From Holophagaceae bacterium (GTDB lineage: Bacteria > Acidobacteriota > Holophagae > Holophagales > Holophagaceae), in the NCBI GenBank assembly GCA_016722505.1, contig JADKJH010000001.1, forward strand, positions 930,001-994,000: a stretch of DNA of 64,000 bases, written 5' to 3'. The translations under genes and the position numbers were made by a program. Positions 41,849-51,365 of the stretch are shown one piece after another. The notes under the pieces are model-generated. The model made no database searches and was not told the DNA's origin. It saw only the letters and a program-made list of their open reading frames with translations. How positions within the stretch are numbered: the stretch's first letter is position 1; every line of letters begins with the position of its first letter.

Positions 41849-43774
41849 ATGCTCCGTAATTTCCGAAAAGCCTTTCAAGGCAACCAGACCCCCACCGCGG
41901 TATTGATGATGCTCACCTTGGCGGGCATGGTGGCCTACCTCGCCCCGAGCGGCAAACCCGAAGCCGCAGACAACGTGGTCGCCAGGGTTTATGGCCACGA
42001 GATCCTGAAAGGCGATTGGGACCTCAACACCCTTTACATCCAGCGCAGCATGGGCGAGAAGGCCCGCACGGAGGAAGGGTTGGCCTATGCCCAAAGCACA
42101 GCCCTGGGAATGCTCATTGACAAGGCCATCAAGCAAGAACAGGCCGACCGCCACCACGTTATAGTGACAGACCAGGAAGTGCGCGAGGACCTGGTGTCCA
42201 TGCTGAAACGCTATGAATTTTTCAAGAATCCCGATGGCACGCTGCGCCCCCTCGCCGAAATAGACCGCATCCTGCAGTCCAGCCAAACATCCCTCAAGGA
42301 ACTGGAGAAACAGTCCAAGGAGCGATTGATCCAGCAAAAGCTCAACGCCCAGTTGGGCAATGAGATGCCAGTGGATGAAACCTGGATCGACGCTGAAAAC
42401 CGCATGCGGAACGAAAAAATCAGCATCGAGGTTGTGAGCCTCACGCCTGATCCTGCGGCGGTGCAGGATCCGGGCGACGCCAAACTGGAAAGCTACCTCA
42501 AGGAATCCGGCCCGCGTTTTCAGCAAGGGCCCCGCCGGATCATCCAGTATGTCCCCGTGGACATGGCCTCTTTCGGAAACACCTTGAATCCCGATGACAC
42601 GGCGCTGAAATCCGCCTACGAATCCAAGAAGGCCGAATACTCGGAATTGAAAGCCAGCCACATCCTGTTCAAGGCCAAGACCGACGAGGAATTCGCTGCC
42701 GCCATCGAAAAGGCGCAAAAACTTCGTGAGGAACTCCTCAAAGGCGCCGATTTCACCAAGAAAGCCGAAGCCCTGAGCGAGGATCCCTCCGCCAAGGGCA
42801 ACAATGGCAATAAGGGAGACTTGGGCTGGTTCAAATCCGGGCAGATGGTGAAATCCTTTGAAGATGCCGCCGCTGCGCTGAAAGAGGGCGAGTTCAGCCA
42901 GCCGGTGCGCACCAATTTTGGTGTCCACATCATCCGGCTCGATGGCCGGCGCACGAAGACCTTCGAGGACGTGAAAGAATCTCTGCGCAGCGAATTGGCG
43001 CAAGAACGTTTCGCGAGCCGGGCCAAGGATAAGCTCGCCCAGCTGCGCAAACGCACCGGAGACCGCGGGGACATGAACGCAGCCGCTCGCGCGCTGGATC
43101 TGCAAGTGAAAACCAGCAAACCTCTGGTGAACGACGCCTCCGCCCAAATCGAGGGCATCGCCTTCCCCGGCATGATGGTGAATGACATCTTCAAGCTCAA
43201 GGTCGGAGACATTTCCAAAGTGCAGAATGCAGGCAGCACCTTCGTGGTTTTCAAGGTGCTTTCGGAGTTGCCCAGCTCCGTGCCTCCCCTCAAAGAAATC
43301 CGTGCGAAAGTCCTGGATTCCTGGAAGTCAAACGAAGCCAAGCGGCAGCTGCTCGAGCGCGCGACCGCCCAGCTCAAGGGCGGCGATCTTAAGGCCCTTG
43401 GCGGTGAGGTGAAAGCCGTTGCTGATACCACCGTGAAAACCTATCCGGAAGCCGGTTCCTTGAGCATCCGTAAAGAACTGCTTGCCACGGCCACAGGTCA
43501 GATCAGCGCCCCAGCCTGGGGCAATGATGGCAAACTCTGGATCGGAAAGATCATCGCCCGCACCCCCGCCCCCAGCCTTAATTTCGAGCAGCGCCGCACC
43601 CTGCTGGCAGAACTGCAAAACCAATTGGTCACCAAGCAGCTCGGCGCCGAGGTCCAATTCATGGAAACCGAAGGCAAACTGCGGCCAGGCTTCAGCTCAC
43701 TTTGGGGCCGCATCAATGGCATTTGGATCAATCCAAAAATCAGCCCGATCGAGCAGGGAGACCTCGGAGAATGA
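41849..43774 (+). CDS. PpiD/SurA-like peptidyl-prolyl isomerase, membrane-anchored
   Basis: 641 residues from ATG 41849 with aggaga upstream. A single N-terminal helix (TAVLMMLTLAGMVAYLAP) anchors it to the inner membrane. A SurA-N-like helical domain follows (ENVVARVYGHEILKGDWDLN-like start, long helices to about 220). The parvulin domain lies at about 270-385 (KASHILFKAKTDEEF, GDLGWFKSGQMVKSFEDAAAALKEGEFSQPVRTNFGVHIIRLD), and a second, more degenerate C-terminal region has KVGDISKVQNAGSTFVVFKV. Layout matches PpiD: periplasmic folding helper for exported proteins. Confidence 0.88.
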   Translation: MLRNFRKAFQGNQTPTAVLMMLTLAGMVAYLAPSGKPEAADNVVARVYGHEILKGDWDLNTLYIQRSMGEKARTEEGLAYAQSTALGMLIDKAIKQEQADRHHVIVTDQEVREDLVSMLKRYEFFKNPDGTLRPLAEIDRILQSSQTSLKELEKQSKERLIQQKLNAQLGNEMPVDETWIDAENRMRNEKISIEVVSLTPDPAAVQDPGDAKLESYLKESGPRFQQGPRRIIQYVPVDMASFGNTLNPDDTALKSAYESKKAEYSELKASHILFKAKTDEEFAAAIEKAQKLREELLKGADFTKKAEALSEDPSAKGNNGNKGDLGWFKSGQMVKSFEDAAAALKEGEFSQPVRTNFGVHIIRLDGRRTKTFEDVKESLRSELAQERFASRAKDKLAQLRKRTGDRGDMNAAARALDLQVKTSKPLVNDASAQIEGIAFPGMMVNDIFKLKVGDISKVQNAGSTFVVFKVLSELPSSVPPLKEIRAKVLDSWKSNEAKRQLLERATAQLKGGDLKALGGEVKAVADTTVKTYPEAGSLSIRKELLATATGQISAPAWGNDGKLWIGKIIARTPAPSLNFEQRRTLLAELQNQLVTKQLGAEVQFMETEGKLRPGFSSLWGRINGIWINPKISPIEQGDLGE

Positions 43775-43868
43775 AGTGGGAGGTATGCCGCATGAGGTAT
43801 CAGGTATGAGGGGCACTATCAGATGCGGCCTTAGGCCGCTACCTTATTGAACCTCACCACCTCATGCC
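43775..43868. repeat. Heptad-repeat hairpin element, GAGGTAT type
   Basis: Left heptads GAGGTAT GCCGCAT GAGGTAT CAGGTAT (43780-43807); perfect 15-base core gcggccttaggccgc (43825-43839); right heptads ACCTCAC CACCTCA TGCCTCA (43851-43871). Best-formed core of all copies; lies between convergent genes. Confidence 0.8.
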
Positions 43869-44779
43869 TCATGGCCTCACCATCTGCGGATGATGGCAGC
43901 GCTCGTCCAGATCCAGGCTGGGCGCTGTTTTGCACTGATCCGAGCCCTTCGGGCAGCGGTCCAGCAACAGGCAGCCATCGGCTTCCAGACCACGGATCCG
44001 CTCCACCCCCCAACGTCTCGGCTGGGATGAAAGCTCCAGATTGGGCAGCGCTTCCCAGAGGCCCCGCAAGTAGGGATGGCGCAGTTCTGAAAGCAGCGTT
44101 CTCGTTGCCCCTCGCGTCATCATTTCGCCGCCGTAGAGCACCAGCAATTGGTCGCACAGGCGGCGCACGGCCAGCAGGTCATGACTGACAAACAGCATCG
44201 CCATGCCTTCGGCTTTCAATTCCAGCAGCAGTTCCAGCATATGGCCAGCAAGGGTCGGGTCCAGCGCCGATAGGGGCTCGTCCAACACGAGGAGCTTGGG
44301 GAGAGCATCAGCGCCCGCGCCAATGCCAGCCGTTGGGCCAACCCACCGGACCACTGGTGGGGCTTCTGGGCAAGAGCCAGTCCGGGAAACCGCACCTTTG
44401 CAGCCATCTCTTCAGCAGCTTTCCGCCTGGTCTTTCGATCGCCGCGAGCATGGATGACCAGCGGCTCTTCCAGGATCTCAAAGCCCGTCATATGAGGCGG
44501 AAGGCTGGCCATGGGATCCTGGAAAAGCGCCTGGATGAACGGTCTGCGGGGCCTGCGGACACTCTCTGGAATATTTGACCAGGCTTCGCCCGAAAGCAGC
44601 ACATGCCCTTGAGAAGGCTCCAACAATCCGAGAATCAGATTCATCAGCGTGGTCTTGCCCGCGCCGCTCTCACCCACGATGCCCCAGGCTTCGCCCGCCT
44701 GGACATCGAATGAGATTCCCCGCAGGTGCCAGCGTTCAGCGCGATGCAGCGCAAGGTGTTCCACGCATAAAAGATCCAC
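43869..44779 (-). pseudogene. ABC transporter ATP-binding protein (oligopeptide type), frameshifted
   Basis: Reading from 44779: Walker A GESGAGKTT and signature WSGGLAQRLALARALMLSP in one frame, then the frame changes and continues in the other with Walker B KLLVLDEPLSALDP, the H-loop SHDLL and the C-terminal CP-rich tail of Dpp/Opp ATPases (CLLLDRCPKGSDQC). One extra C in the run at 44298-44301 (GGGG on the plus strand) restores a single protein of about 303 residues. Either a recent one-base deletion or a sequencing error. No permease or binding-protein genes are adjacent, so the transporter partner is unknown. Confidence 0.8.
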
Positions 44780-44800
44780 AAGAATTCCTGTGATGAATAT

Positions 44801-44838
44801 GAGGGTGCTCTCAGGAGCATAGCCCTGAAAACACCCTC
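44801..44838 (-). terminator. Strong hairpin, 3' of the Ig-like lipoprotein gene
   Basis: gagggtgttttcagg and cctgagagcaccctc (minus strand) pair over 15 bp with two G-U pairs and an 8-base loop. No clear T-run, so it may be a processing hairpin rather than a true intrinsic terminator. Confidence 0.5.
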
Positions 44839-44877
44839 ACGATCCTGTCCTTCCCTTGATTTGATCCAGACTGCCGA

Positions 44878-46689
44878 TCAGTACAGCAGGTAGTCCATGC
44901 CATATCCGTGCTGCACCACGCCGGGGATGGCCTTGTCCGGCTGGCGGGTAATGGTGCCGCTGAGAGCGCTCGCGTTGAAGAAGATGCGCACGTTCGTGGC
45001 CGAATCTTCCCAGAAGTAGAGCCGGTCGGCGGCATCCACCATCACGTTCATGGCGGTCCCCAGGGAGTGGCGCGCCGCGCTCGCTGTGTCCGGATCGGCG
45101 ATGGCGCCTGTCAGGGAGGCCGCCGCATTGAAGGCGAAAATATTGAAGCCTCCAGCCGAAGTGTTCCGGCTCGCCAGGTACATGCGGTCGCTGGCGGGAT
45201 CCACCCAGATCTTGCGCAGGGAAAGGCCGGTGAAGGAGATGGCACGAGAGGGCGTTGCGCCGGTGGCCAGGGTGCTGGCGTTGTCGAAGCGGTAAACCTT
45301 GTCAGCCGCGCCCTCGGTGGTGTAGAGCCGATCATTCACGGGATCCAGGCAGAGCCAGACACCCGGCGCGTCGAGGAGCGCTGTGGGCGTCACGTTGCCG
45401 TTCAGCGTGCTGGCACTATTGATCGCGCACACAACGGCGGAACCAGCGTACCCAGCCACGTACAGACGGTCGTGCGCTGAATCGAGGGTGACCCCTTCGA
45501 AACTGGTGACGCCCTGAAGGGTAATGACACGGTTCGGCGCCACATTCCCCGACACGGTATCGGCGTTGTGCCAAACCAGGATTTTGGCCGGATTTGTATT
45601 GACCACGTAGATCATCTTCCGGGTCCGGTCCACGGCCAGGTGATCCACATGCATATTGCTGATCTGGGTGTTGGCTCCCTGGATCAGGCGCGGGGTGGCC
45701 ACGCCGGGAACATTGAGCAGGTCATCGGTGATGCGGATGGCATTGTCCCCCCAGCTCGCGGAGAAGAATCGCACCTTGGTCAAGGCCACGACCGTCAGGT
45801 TCAGGGCCGCGGTGTGCACGAAGGTGCCATCGTTGCCGGTGAACGTGAGGGAAAGCGGGCCTGCGGGGGCGCCACCGGGCACTGCGATGGTGAGGATTCC
45901 CGAGGATGATGACGTGCCAACGGTTCCGCTGCCGGTGATGTTCTGAGAGTTGGCCTGGATGCCCAAAGTGATGGCTGCGGTGTGGCCGTTGGTACGGGTG
46001 ATGTTGATGGTCGCGGGCCCGCTGGTACCCGAGGTCACCGTCCCAGATGCGGCGGCGAGGCTGAAGTCTGGCACCGGCGGAGCGGCCACGATCAGCGTGG
46101 CGACGCTGCTGGCGACATTCCCTGCGGCATTGCTGACGCGCACGGTGAACTGGCTGCCGCTGTCTCCGACGGTGGTGGCGGGGGTTGTGTAGGAAGCGCC
46201 TGTGGCGTTTTGGATGTCAGTTCCATTCTTACGCCACTGGTAGACCAAGGGCGCGTCACCGGTGGCGGTCACCGAGAAGGTGGCCGTGGCGGGCGCGGTG
46301 ATGGACTGGCTTTGGGGCTGGGCGCTGATGCTCGGAGGGATCCCAGGTGGGGCTACGGTCAGCGTAGCGACGTTGCAGACTACATTCCCCGCAGCATTGC
46401 TGACGCGCACAGTGAACTGGCTGCCGCTGTCGCCAACGGTGGTGGCGGGGGTCGTATAGGAAGCGCCCGTGGCGTTTTGAATGTCGGTTCCGTTCTTGCG
46501 CCACTGGTAGGCCAAGGGCGCGTCGCCGGTGGCGGTCACCGAGAAGATGGCCGTGGCGGGCGCGGTGACGGACTGGCTCTGGGGCTGGACGCTGATGCTC
46601 GGCGGTACCCCCGGCATGGGGCCGATGCTGCTCGTGGAGCCCCCGCACCCAAGCAGCAGCAAGAGCAGGGCGATGACGGAATGGCGCAT
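44878..46689 (-). CDS. Ig-like and beta-propeller surface lipoprotein
   Basis: 603 residues from ATG 46689 with aggagat upstream. Signal and lipobox MRHSVIALLLLLLGCGG. Two Ig-like domains of about 90 residues follow (PPSISVQPQSQSVTAPATAIFSV...AYQWRKNGTDIQ), over 90% identical to each other, a recent duplication. A third, different beta domain (FSLAAASGTVTSGTSGPATINI) comes next, then a six-bladed-propeller-like region with repeated units such as IYVVNTNPAKILVWHNADTVSGNV and RLYVAGYAGSAVVCAINSASTLNGN. Likely exposed on the cell surface; binding partner unknown. Confidence 0.8.
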   Translation of the reverse strand: MRHSVIALLLLLLGCGGSTSSIGPMPGVPPSISVQPQSQSVTAPATAIFSVTATGDAPLAYQWRKNGTDIQNATGASYTTPATTVGDSGSQFTVRVSNAAGNVVCNVATLTVAPPGIPPSISAQPQSQSITAPATATFSVTATGDAPLVYQWRKNGTDIQNATGASYTTPATTVGDSGSQFTVRVSNAAGNVASSVATLIVAAPPVPDFSLAAASGTVTSGTSGPATINITRTNGHTAAITLGIQANSQNITGSGTVGTSSSSGILTIAVPGGAPAGPLSLTFTGNDGTFVHTAALNLTVVALTKVRFFSASWGDNAIRITDDLLNVPGVATPRLIQGANTQISNMHVDHLAVDRTRKMIYVVNTNPAKILVWHNADTVSGNVAPNRVITLQGVTSFEGVTLDSAHDRLYVAGYAGSAVVCAINSASTLNGNVTPTALLDAPGVWLCLDPVNDRLYTTEGAADKVYRFDNASTLATGATPSRAISFTGLSLRKIWVDPASDRMYLASRNTSAGGFNIFAFNAAASLTGAIADPDTASAARHSLGTAMNVMVDAADRLYFWEDSATNVRIFFNASALSGTITRQPDKAIPGVVQHGYGMDYLLY

Positions 46690-46788
46690 GGATATCTCCT
46701 GGTTCAACCAGAAAAACGTACCAAGCAGTAAGCAAGGCCATTGGACCACTTTTGATATTTGCCTATGGACCAGTCGGGAGAAGCCCCC

Positions 46789-48060
46789 TTAGCGGAGCCA
46801 CTCTGTTCCCAGGAACGGCACCAGCGCTTTGGGAATCTTCACGCTGCCATCGGCCTGTTGCCCATTTTCCAGAACCGCCACCCAGGTGCGGCCCACGGCG
46901 AGGCCACTACCGTTGAGGGTGTGCAGGAACGTGGCCTTGGATTTCGCATCGGCGGGCTTGTATTTGATGTTGGCGCGCCGGGCCTGGAAGTCGCCGAACC
47001 AGCTGCAGGAGCTGATCTCGCGGTAGGAATTCTGGCTGGGTAGCCATACTTCCAGGTCATAGGTCTTGCGGCTGGAAAAACCCATGTCGCCGGTGCAGAG
47101 CAGTACACGGCGATAGGGCAGTTCCAGCTCTTCCAGGATGGCCTCGGCATTGCCGGTGAGCCGCTCCAGCTCCGCTTCAGCCTGCTCTGGCGCGGCGAAA
47201 CTCACCAGCTCGACTTTGTGGAACTGATGCTGTCGGATGAGGCCCTTCGTGTCGCGGCCATGGCTGCCGGCTTCGCTGCGGAAGCAGGGCGTCAGCGCGC
47301 AGTGGCGCAAGGGCAGCTGGTCGAAGGCCAGCACCTCGTCGCGGTAGAGATTCGTCACGGGCACTTCGGCGGTGGGGATGAGATAGAGGCTGGATTCTCC
47401 GTGAGGCATCTTGAAGAGATCCTCTTCGAACTTCGGCAACTGCCCTGTCCCATAAAGGCTCTCAGCATTCACGAGATACGGCGGAATCACTTCGAGGTAG
47501 CCGCTGGACGATTGCCGATCAAGCATGAAGGCCGCCAGAGCCCGCTCCAGTTTTGCGCCCCAGCCCATCAACACGCTGAAGCGTGCCCCGCTCAATTTCG
47601 CGGCGCGATCCAGATCCAGGATTCCCAGTTTCGTCCCGAGGTCCACATGATCCATGGGGTTGGCGATGGCTGGAAGCTGGCCCCAGCGCTTGATCTCTAC
47701 GTTCGCATGCTCATCGGAACCCACCGGCACAGAGACATCCGGAAGATTTGGAATGGTCGCCACGAAGGCTCTAAACGCGATTTCAGCTTCCCTCTCAGCT
47801 TGTTCAAGAGCTTTCAACTGATCGCCCATTTCCCGCTGTGCCGTGATGATGGCGTCGGCGCTTTCACCGGCCCGCTTCAGTTTGGCGACTTCCTCAGCGG
47901 CTTTGTTGCGGGCGGCCTTCACCAATTCCGCTTCTTGGATCACTCGCCGCCGTTCGGTCTCAAGCGTCTGATATGTAGCGTCGTCAAAGGACGCGCCCCG
48001 GTTGGCGATACCGAGTTTCACGGCCTCCAGATCGCGGCGGAGGAGCTGGGGATCAAGCAT
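46789..48060 (-). CDS. serS: Seryl-tRNA synthetase
   Basis: Class II synthetase, also charges tRNA-Sec. 423 residues, normal length. N-terminal coiled-coil arm (residues 30-105), then motif 2 (FRSEAGSHGRDTKGLIRQHQFHKVELVSF) and motif 3 (GSGLAVGRTWVAVLENGQQADGSVKIPKALVPFLG). Serine-specific PTAEVPVTNLYRDE is present. Start at ATG 48060, MLDPQLLRRDLEAVKLGIANRG. A REP-like hairpin lies 24 bp upstream. Confidence 0.97.
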   Translation of the reverse strand: MLDPQLLRRDLEAVKLGIANRGASFDDATYQTLETERRRVIQEAELVKAARNKAAEEVAKLKRAGESADAIITAQREMGDQLKALEQAEREAEIAFRAFVATIPNLPDVSVPVGSDEHANVEIKRWGQLPAIANPMDHVDLGTKLGILDLDRAAKLSGARFSVLMGWGAKLERALAAFMLDRQSSSGYLEVIPPYLVNAESLYGTGQLPKFEEDLFKMPHGESSLYLIPTAEVPVTNLYRDEVLAFDQLPLRHCALTPCFRSEAGSHGRDTKGLIRQHQFHKVELVSFAAPEQAEAELERLTGNAEAILEELELPYRRVLLCTGDMGFSSRKTYDLEVWLPSQNSYREISSCSWFGDFQARRANIKYKPADAKSKATFLHTLNGSGLAVGRTWVAVLENGQQADGSVKIPKALVPFLGTEWLR

Positions 48061-48083
48061 CTGGAATCCTGGAAAGCTCCAGT

Positions 48084-48140
48084 TTAGCGACCGTTACGAA
48101 CTAACCAGCGCTTTTCTGGTCAGTTCGTAACGGTCGCTAA
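48084..48140. repeat. REP-like hairpin, 25-bp arms, between ansA and serS
   Basis: Arms at 48084-48108 and 48116-48140 (5' half begins ttagcgaccgttacgaacta; loop cgctttt) are complementary over 25 bp with one mismatch that is a G-U pair in RNA. Related to the copy at 41544-41580. No T-run on either strand, so it looks like a repetitive extragenic palindrome rather than a simple terminator. Confidence 0.8.
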
Positions 48141-48165
48141 GCCGGACGAAGGACGGCTTGGCGGC

Positions 48166-49149
48166 TTAGACGGGTTCCCCGGCCCAGGATTTGGTGAACG
48201 CTTCTCTCACCGTTTCAGCACTGGCATTCGCGCCCAGCAACAGTCCCAGCTTGGCCAGGGCGGACCAGCGCGTATGCTTGCCAGCGCCTATGCCGCCTTC
48301 GGTACCCAAGGCCCGGCCCAGGGCATAGGCTTCCATATCCACCGAGCCCGACACGCATTGCGTGGTGGCCACCACAGGCAGCAGGTGCTCGCGGCAATGA
48401 CGCAACAGCGACAAAAGGTCTTTGCGTTCCATGGGCAGATTTCCCGCGCCGTAGGCTTCGATCAGAACGCCACGGGAACCCTTGGAAGGGAGTTCCCAAT
48501 GCATCCCAGGGAAAGGTCGGTAGACGGTGATGTTGCTCTCGAAGGCGGCGCCAACCGAGTTCGGCATGCACCGTTCGAATTTTCCCGCATGGGGATGGAT
48601 CACCAGATCCATGCCGATTTCGGCCAGCGGGGCGAGGTTCGGACTGTCGAAGGCTTCGTAGCGGTGGACGCTCAGCTTGTCCGTCGCCACGCCGCGCAGC
48701 CACCGCGTGCCGAAGACGACGCCAACTTCGTTGATGCCGCGAGTGGCGAGATCAACTGCATCCACCAAGTTTTCCCGTGCATCGCTTCTGACATAGGACA
48801 AGGGCCGTTGCGAGCCGGTGATCACCACGGGCTTGCCCAGGTCCGCCAGCAGAAACCCCAGAAGCGAGGCCGTGAAGGCCATGGTGTCCGTGCCATGGAT
48901 CAGCACCACGCCATCGAAGCTGGCCGCGCGGCTGCGGATGTGCGATGCCAGCCCGAGGATATGCTCCGGCTCCATGGAGGCCGAATCGCAATTGAAGGGC
49001 ACTTCGACCTGCAGTTCCGCCAGATCGCGAAGTTCCGGAACCCGCTCCAGCACATGATCCAGATAGGGTCCGGGCGCGAGCGAGGAAGGGTCCCCGCTGG
49101 GCGCCATGCCCAAAGTGCCGCCGGTATGGAGAAGAAGCAAGCGCGCCAT
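48166..49149 (-). CDS. ansA: L-asparaginase, type I-like
   Basis: Hydrolyses asparagine to aspartate and ammonia. 327 residues, no signal peptide, so cytoplasmic. Catalytic Thr sites: LLHTGGTLGM (T9/T12) and VLIHGTDTMAFTASLL (TDT near 86), then GSQRPLSYVRSDARENLVDAV with Ser/Lys-like partners. C terminus with TTQCVSGSVDMEAYALGRAL fits type I. It could feed the aspartate pool used by the cyanophycin genes 4 kb away, but no operon link exists. Confidence 0.93.
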   Translation of the reverse strand: MARLLLLHTGGTLGMAPSGDPSSLAPGPYLDHVLERVPELRDLAELQVEVPFNCDSASMEPEHILGLASHIRSRAASFDGVVLIHGTDTMAFTASLLGFLLADLGKPVVITGSQRPLSYVRSDARENLVDAVDLATRGINEVGVVFGTRWLRGVATDKLSVHRYEAFDSPNLAPLAEIGMDLVIHPHAGKFERCMPNSVGAAFESNITVYRPFPGMHWELPSKGSRGVLIEAYGAGNLPMERKDLLSLLRHCREHLLPVVATTQCVSGSVDMEAYALGRALGTEGGIGAGKHTRWSALAKLGLLLGANASAETVREAFTKSWAGEPV

Positions 49150-49234
49150 CGTTACGGATCCTTATGCCGACCGGGGCCGTCATCCCATGTGATTCTATGC
49201 AGGAAATCGGCGAGCGGCGCGGTTATAAAAGCCG

Positions 49235-51250
49235 TCACCCCACCACATTCCGCACCTTTTCGATCAATTCGGTGATGGTGTAGGGCTTTTGCAGGAAGGG
49301 CCGTCCGCTGGCGAGGCCCTGGTTCGGGGAGTCGCCTTCGTAGCCAGAACTGAGGATCACGGGAATGGCTGGCGCGATGCGCATCATCTCTTCAAGGGCG
49401 GATTCCCCGCCCATCACAGGCATGACCAGATCCAGGACCACGGCACGCAACGCTGATGCATGGCGGCGGAAAACTTCAATGGCCTCCTGCCCGTCACTAG
49501 CCTCCACAACCTCAAAACCCATCCGTCCCAGGGCCGTGGCTGTCATGGCACGGATAGGCGCCTCGTCATCCACGACCAGCACCAGGCCTGATCCGCGCCA
49601 ATCATCAGGCTGGATGAATGCCTGGGTTGCCACTGCCACGGGTGCGCCAAGGGCCGGCAACAGGACACGGAAGGTGGTGCCTTTCCCCAGGAGGCTGTAG
49701 ATCCAGATGCCACCCTTGTGGCCGCGGACGATGCCTTGGATGGCCGCGAGCCCCAGGCCTCGTCCGGTGGCCTTCGTGGTGAAGAAGGGTTCAAAGACGT
49801 GCGCTTTGGTGGCTTCGTCCATACCGTGGCCGCTGTCTGCCACATCAAGGAAGAGGTAGGGGCCCGGCCGGAGCTCCTGGCCGGAATAGGAAGCCGCGAT
49901 ATCAGCATCCGTCAGCTGTTGAAAGCCTGTGCATAGGGTGATGACACCCTTGCCATGGCCCATGGATTCCCCGGCATTGGTGACCAGGTTCAGAACCACC
50001 TGCTGCAGCTGGGCCTGGTCAGCATTGAGTCCTGGAAGATCCTGGCCCAGTTCATAGCGAAGCGTGATGAGCTTGGGAAGGGCTGATTCGACCAGCGATG
50101 TGATGCTCTTCACGGTTGTGTTGAGATCAATTGGCTCCACCACAAAGCGGCCTTTCCCCGAGTACGCGAGCATCTGCCGCGTGAGGGCCGAAGCCCGATG
50201 GCAGGTGTCCACCACAGTCGTGGCGCAGGCTTGAAGAAGGCTTTTCGGTGGCGCTTCTTCCACGATGATGCTGGCGTTGCCGAGAATCACCGTGAGCAGA
50301 TTATTGAAATCATGGGCGATGCCGCCCGCCAACAAGCCGAGGCTTTCCAGTTTTTGAGCCTCCAGGATTTGTCGCTCCATCCTCAGGCGGTCCTCAGTCG
50401 CCAACACACGGTCCGTAATGTCGAAGGCCGTGCCAAGCCCGTAAACCTTCCCCCCAAGCGTCACCGCACGGGCAATGAAATCTGTATAGATCGTGGTGTG
50501 CCCGTCCTTGTGGAGCAGCTTCAACACATAGCGGTCGGGCACCACTTCCCCGCGGCGCCGAGCCTCGCCCCGCTGCCGCACCAGGTGCTGCTCATCGGGA
50601 TGGACTGGCTTCCAGATCGGCTGTCCGAGCAATTCCTTAGCGCTGTAGCCGGTGATGGCCTCCATGCCCGGATTGACGTAATGAAAAACCTCCGTGTAAA
50701 GGAAGACGCCGCAGTTGATGTTATCGGACAGGGTGCGGAATTTTTCTTCGCTGTCCTTCAGGGACTGGGCCACAGCCTGAGCCTGGCTGATGTCCCGCAC
50801 GACGGTCTGGACGCAGCGCAGAAGCCCGCCGCGATCCAAGCTGAGCGTGCCGTTGATCTGGATCCAAATCTCGCTGCCGTCAGGCCGTGGCACCCTTGCT
50901 TCCAGGGCCAAGGACGGTAGCTCGCCATTCAAGAGCGCCGCATATCCAGATTTCCAGGGCTCGTGGTAATCGGGATGCAGGCATTCGATGATGGGCCTTC
51001 CCGACAGGTCCGATTCCTCCCGGCCCAGCAGCGCAGCTAGCGGCTTGGGGATCAGCTGCCAACACCCTTCCAGGTCAACTTGCGCAACCATGAGCCCCGC
51101 CAGTTCTGCCACCTGGTCTAGGGCCTTCAAAGCTTGATCACGCGCTGCGCCGCGCCGCCGAACAGCCACCGCCAACCACATCGCCACCGTCACGGCGAAT
51201 CCCACCGCGATCCAAGGCAGCACAGGTGCGGGAAAAGGGATAGGAGTCAT
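49235..51250 (-). CDS. Hybrid sensor histidine kinase (PAS-PAS-HK-receiver)
   Basis: 671 residues. One N-terminal membrane helix, PAS domains at about 40-155 and 160-285 (FRTLSDNINCGVFLYTEVFHYVNPGMEAITGYS), HisKA with H313 (LLAGGIAHDFNNLLTVILGNASI), HATPase with N-box VVLNLVTNAGES and G-boxes DSGHGMDE and GRGLGLAAIQGIVRGHKGG. C-terminal receiver domain has acidic residues VVDDEAPIR and phospho-acceptor D607 (VVLDLVMPVMGG). Motifs intact. GIAHDFNN kinases often act with NtrC-type regulators; none adjacent. Confidence 0.93.
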   Translation of the reverse strand: MTPIPFPAPVLPWIAVGFAVTVAMWLAVAVRRRGAARDQALKALDQVAELAGLMVAQVDLEGCWQLIPKPLAALLGREESDLSGRPIIECLHPDYHEPWKSGYAALLNGELPSLALEARVPRPDGSEIWIQINGTLSLDRGGLLRCVQTVVRDISQAQAVAQSLKDSEEKFRTLSDNINCGVFLYTEVFHYVNPGMEAITGYSAKELLGQPIWKPVHPDEQHLVRQRGEARRRGEVVPDRYVLKLLHKDGHTTIYTDFIARAVTLGGKVYGLGTAFDITDRVLATEDRLRMERQILEAQKLESLGLLAGGIAHDFNNLLTVILGNASIIVEEAPPKSLLQACATTVVDTCHRASALTRQMLAYSGKGRFVVEPIDLNTTVKSITSLVESALPKLITLRYELGQDLPGLNADQAQLQQVVLNLVTNAGESMGHGKGVITLCTGFQQLTDADIAASYSGQELRPGPYLFLDVADSGHGMDEATKAHVFEPFFTTKATGRGLGLAAIQGIVRGHKGGIWIYSLLGKGTTFRVLLPALGAPVAVATQAFIQPDDWRGSGLVLVVDDEAPIRAMTATALGRMGFEVVEASDGQEAIEVFRRHASALRAVVLDLVMPVMGGESALEEMMRIAPAIPVILSSGYEGDSPNQGLASGRPFLQKPYTITELIEKVRNVVG

Positions 51251-51365
51251 AAGGAAATCTGGATTGCCCAGTGTAGCCCCTCCAGCTATCGGGCGCAGCG
51301 CGCCCTCCCACTCGCTTCGTTCGCGGAGCCGGAGCCTCTAACCTACCGGACAATGCTTGTGATGC

